A stretch of 8,596 nucleotides of DNA, taken from positions 1-8,596 of the forward strand of contig JAFGUM010000177.1 of assembly GCA_016938515.1 (NCBI GenBank), written 5' to 3'. The stretch is from Spirochaetales bacterium (GTDB lineage: Bacteria > Spirochaetota > Spirochaetia > Treponematales > UBA12059). Every line of letters begins with the position of its first letter. Position 1 is the first letter of the stretch. The position numbers were made by a program, and so were the translations under genes. Positions 7,311-8,596 of the stretch are shown piece after piece. The notes under the pieces were generated by a model, which ran no database searches, had not been told where the DNA came from, and saw only the letters and a list, made by a program, of their open reading frames with translations.

Positions 7311-7592
7311 ATGATGATCCAATCATTCAAAGATGTTGATACCGAACGACTGGCGAATGGCGAACGGGTGGTGCGCTATATCAGTATAGAGGTCGTAGCT
7401 AGACGAAAATTACGTCAATTGCAGATCGCTGCTTGCCTGGATGATTTACGTATCCCACCGGGCAATCGCCTGGAAGTACTAAAGGGAGACCGTATTGGTC
7501 AGCACTCCATACGGGTGAATGACCGATACCGAATCTGTTTTCTCTGGAGAGCCGGCATGGCTTCCGAGGTGGAGCTTGTCGATTATCATTAG
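7311..7592 (+). CDS. higB: HigB-type toxin (RelE superfamily ribosome-dependent mRNase)
   Basis: The 93-residue product is full length for HigB (usually about 92). It carries the family core 'LDDLRIPPGNRLEVLKGDRIGQHSIRVNDRYRICFLW' (from about 43) and the C-terminal DYH (91-93). Candidate catalytic or RNA-contact residues include His65, Arg68, Arg72-Tyr73-Arg74 and the terminal Tyr-His. In the family, the toxin cuts mRNA in the translating ribosome and is neutralised by HigA binding. ATG 7311 or ATG 7314 could be the start; there is no Shine-Dalgarno site before either. The toxin gene comes before the antitoxin gene, the usual order for higBA. GC is about 48% where counted (7321-7500), well below the neighbouring chromosomal genes, which fits acquisition by transfer. 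Confidence 0.9.
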   Translation: MMIQSFKDVDTERLANGERVVRYISIEVVARRKLRQLQIAACLDDLRIPPGNRLEVLKGDRIGQHSIRVNDRYRICFLWRAGMASEVELVDYH

Positions 7593-7602
7593 GAGTCAAT
7601 GC

Positions 7603-7899
7603 ATGGAAACTTTACTGCCTGTCAGCCCTGGTGAGTTGTTGAGGGAGGAATTCCTGTTACCCATGGGCATAAGCAAATACCGGCTGGCCAAGGAAATAGG
7701 GGTGCCCGCCCAGCGTATCGGCGAGATTGTAGCCGGTCGTCGTTCCATAACTGCCGATACCGACCTTAGACTATGCCGCTACTTCGGCTTGTCCAATGGC
7801 TACTGGCTCCGGGCTCAGGCTGCGTACGATACCGAAATAGCCGCCCCCGCCCTGGCCACGGTCCTTGCCGGCATCAAACCCTGGAAAGCTCAGCACTAG
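7603..7899 (+). CDS. higA: HigA-type antitoxin, HTH DNA-binding protein
   Basis: The 98-residue product begins METLLPVSPGELLREEFLLPMGIS and has an Xre-type helix-turn-helix: ISKYRLAKEIGVPAQRIGEIVAGRRSIT (about 23-50), followed by the typical HigA stretch 'DTDLRLCRYFGLSNGYWLRAQAAYD' (52-76). The family role is to bind and neutralise HigB and to repress the shared promoter. The start is ATG 7603, supported by AGGAG at 7591-7595, seven bases upstream and overlapping the higB stop. An in-frame ATG at 7519 lies inside higB and would give 28 extra residues not typical of HigA. The intergenic gap is 10 bases, so the two genes are coupled. The stop is followed directly by an inverted repeat shared with the converging transposase gene. 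Confidence 0.92.
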   Translation: METLLPVSPGELLREEFLLPMGISKYRLAKEIGVPAQRIGEIVAGRRSITADTDLRLCRYFGLSNGYWLRAQAAYDTEIAAPALATVLAGIKPWKAQH

Positions 7900-7941
7900 G
7901 AGACTGTCCTCCGAAATCAGAAAGCTCGAATATCTCCTAGT
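7895..7941. repeat. Inverted repeat at the higA/transposase convergence
   Basis: ACTAGGAGA (7895-7903) and TCTCCTAGT (7933-7941) are exact nine-base inverted arms around a 29-base loop. The left arm contains the higA stop (TAG 7897-7899), and the transposase stop (7917-7919) lies in the loop. Inside it is a degenerate palindrome, GGAGACTGTCCTCC (7899-7912), a relative of the GGGACTGTCCC repeats. The element could end both transcripts or be a RAYT-recognised REP relic. No T-run follows. Confidence 0.5.
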
Positions 7942-8474
7942 AGGGGCCTGTCCCCCAGAGCCAGGCAGGTATGGCTCGGCATCAGGAGCCTGACCCAGAG
8001 CGGGGTTGGCCCAATAACATGACTCTGACCGTTCCGATGAACAGCCAGGCCTCCCCAGGGCCAGTCTTCCGCCCTGGCCCTAAGCCCGGCGCGGACTGGA
8101 TTGTTGTCCACATAGGCCATGGTATTAGCCAGATCGGCCAGACCATTGATCGGCCTGGAGAAATAACGGGCACCCCAAAACCGTCCCCAGGTTCCATACA
8201 TGCTGTTAAACCTCATGGTATACACACCCAGCAGGAATTTCATGATCCCGCTCAAGGTGGTTTCACCCACCGGACGTAGAATGAGGTGGATATGGTTCTC
8301 CATGACCACAAAATCCAGAATTTCACAGGTATGCCGCAGGCGGAGCCGGACGAGCTGGTCCAGGAATAGTTCCTTTGCCACCGACGAGCGCAGGAGCATC
8401 TCCTTGTGATTTACCCGGGAAGTCACATGATAGAACACACCCGGCTGGATGATTCTGGCTGTACGCATTCCCAC
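7917..8474 (-). CDS. RAYT/IS200-type HUH (Y1) transposase
   Basis: The 185-residue product fits REP-associated tyrosine transposases (Y1_Tnp family). It has an N-terminal 'RTARIIQPGVFYHVTSR', the metal-binding HUH motif ENHIHLIL (His61 and His63), a probable catalytic Tyr85 in 'GVYTMRFN', then 'WGRFWGARYFSRPI' and the family phrase YVDNNPVRAGL (121-131) with WPWGG. In the family, the tyrosine cuts one DNA strand at short palindromes next to the gene; RAYTs are usually single-copy and domesticated. The start is GTG 8474 or ATG 8468, with no clear Shine-Dalgarno site; ATG 8468 gives the more typical N-terminus. It converges on higA. Of its nine Ile codons none is ATA, unlike the core genes. The last 20 residues are encoded by repeat sequence and are less typical. 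All catalytic motifs look intact, so it may be functional. Confidence 0.88.
   Translation of the reverse strand: MGMRTARIIQPGVFYHVTSRVNHKEMLLRSSVAKELFLDQLVRLRLRHTCEILDFVVMENHIHLILRPVGETTLSGIMKFLLGVYTMRFNSMYGTWGRFWGARYFSRPINGLADLANTMAYVDNNPVRAGLRARAEDWPWGGLAVHRNGQSHVIGPTPLWVRLLMPSHTCLALGDRPLLGDIRAF
7943..7977. repeat. REP-like palindrome and hairpin inside the transposase 3' end
   Basis: GGGGCCTGTCCCCC (7943-7956) differs by one base from the GGGACCTGTCCC copy at 8550-8561. GAGCC (7958-7962) and GGCTC (7973-7977) then form a short hairpin. Read on the minus strand, both are within the last 25 or so codons of the transposase gene, so the repeat is coding as well as structural. Confidence 0.5.
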
Positions 8475-8533
8475 AGTACGCCGCCAGAAGCAACGCCGCC
8501 TGCGACCTGGAAGAAAAATCGCTCGCCGGGAAA

Positions 8534-8582
8534 GGGACTGTCCCCGTTCGGGACCTGTCCCGTGGTGGGGACTGTCCCTCGA
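8534..8582. repeat. Right cluster of three REP-like palindromes
   Basis: Three palindromes lie in tandem with centres about 17 bases apart: GGGACTGTCCC (8534-8544), CGGGACCTGTCCCG (8549-8562) and GGGACTGTCCC (8568-8578). The last, with flanks, is the 16-base inverted copy (8567-8582) of the repeat at 7241-7256. The cluster is upstream of the transposase gene, a usual place for RAYT-linked REP sequences. Nothing else is seen from 8475 to the window end. Confidence 0.75.
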
Positions 8583-8596
8583 AAGCCGTTACATCA

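Noticed and set aside
7519..7602. Longer higA start at ATG 7519
   Set aside because: It would overlap higB by 74 bases and add a sequence unlike HigA, whereas ATG 7603 has a good Shine-Dalgarno site and a normal HigA N-terminus.
8055..8080. Seven-pair inverted repeat CCAGGGC/GCCCTGG as another REP copy
   Set aside because: It lies in the conserved coding part of the transposase around DWPWGG, is not related to GGGACTGTCCC, and is probably chance in GC-rich codons.
8534..8582. Start of a CRISPR array
   Set aside because: The units are 11-14 base palindromes about 17 bases apart, with no 25-35 base repeats and no unique spacers.

Overview
This is 8.6 kb of mostly GC-rich DNA, densely coding, with no gap longer than 300 bases between genes. 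It holds seven protein genes: the 3' end of holA (DNA polymerase III delta), a small secreted protein gene, a PAS-GGDEF-EAL gene, an unrecognised 1009-codon gene, a membrane GGDEF diguanylate cyclase gene, a higBA toxin-antitoxin pair and a RAYT/IS200-type HUH transposase gene flanked by short GGGACTGTCCC-like palindromes. I saw no tRNA, rRNA, CRISPR array or riboswitch.

Organism: a bacterium with GC-rich genes, probably with a Gram-negative style envelope (a signal-peptide protein and c-di-GMP enzymes). The core genes use the ATA isoleucine codon often despite their high GC (11 of 25 Ile codons in the PAS-GGDEF-EAL gene). This is unlike pseudomonads or actinomycetes and would fit a GC-rich spirochaete or a similar lineage. 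That placement is only a guess.

Layout: bases 1-348 are the holA C-terminus, converging on the secreted-protein gene (345-1067, minus). A short divergent promoter region (1068-1180) separates that gene from the PAS-GGDEF-EAL gene (1181-2956, plus). A 109-base leader with possible hairpins precedes the 1009-codon gene (3066-6095, plus), which converges on the membrane diguanylate cyclase gene (6092-7180, minus). Both convergent pairs share a CTAG tetranucleotide that supplies both stop codons. The block therefore has two c-di-GMP enzyme genes on either side of a large protein of unknown function, which may be a partner or only a neighbour.

The right end (about 7241-8582) looks like a later arrival. 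Its first gene is about 48% GC where counted (7321-7500), against 75% in a 60-base sample of the 1009-codon gene. The transposase gene uses no ATA among nine Ile codons, though higA does use it. The higBA pair has its own promoter with a near-ideal operator, and the transposase gene points towards it. A 16-base sequence, TCGAGGGACAGTCCCC, occurs at the left edge and in inverted orientation at the right edge, so higBA and the transposase gene together are bracketed by inverted repeats. This is the most interesting structure in the window: a REP/RAYT-type unit that may have captured, or may be stabilised by, a toxin-antitoxin module.
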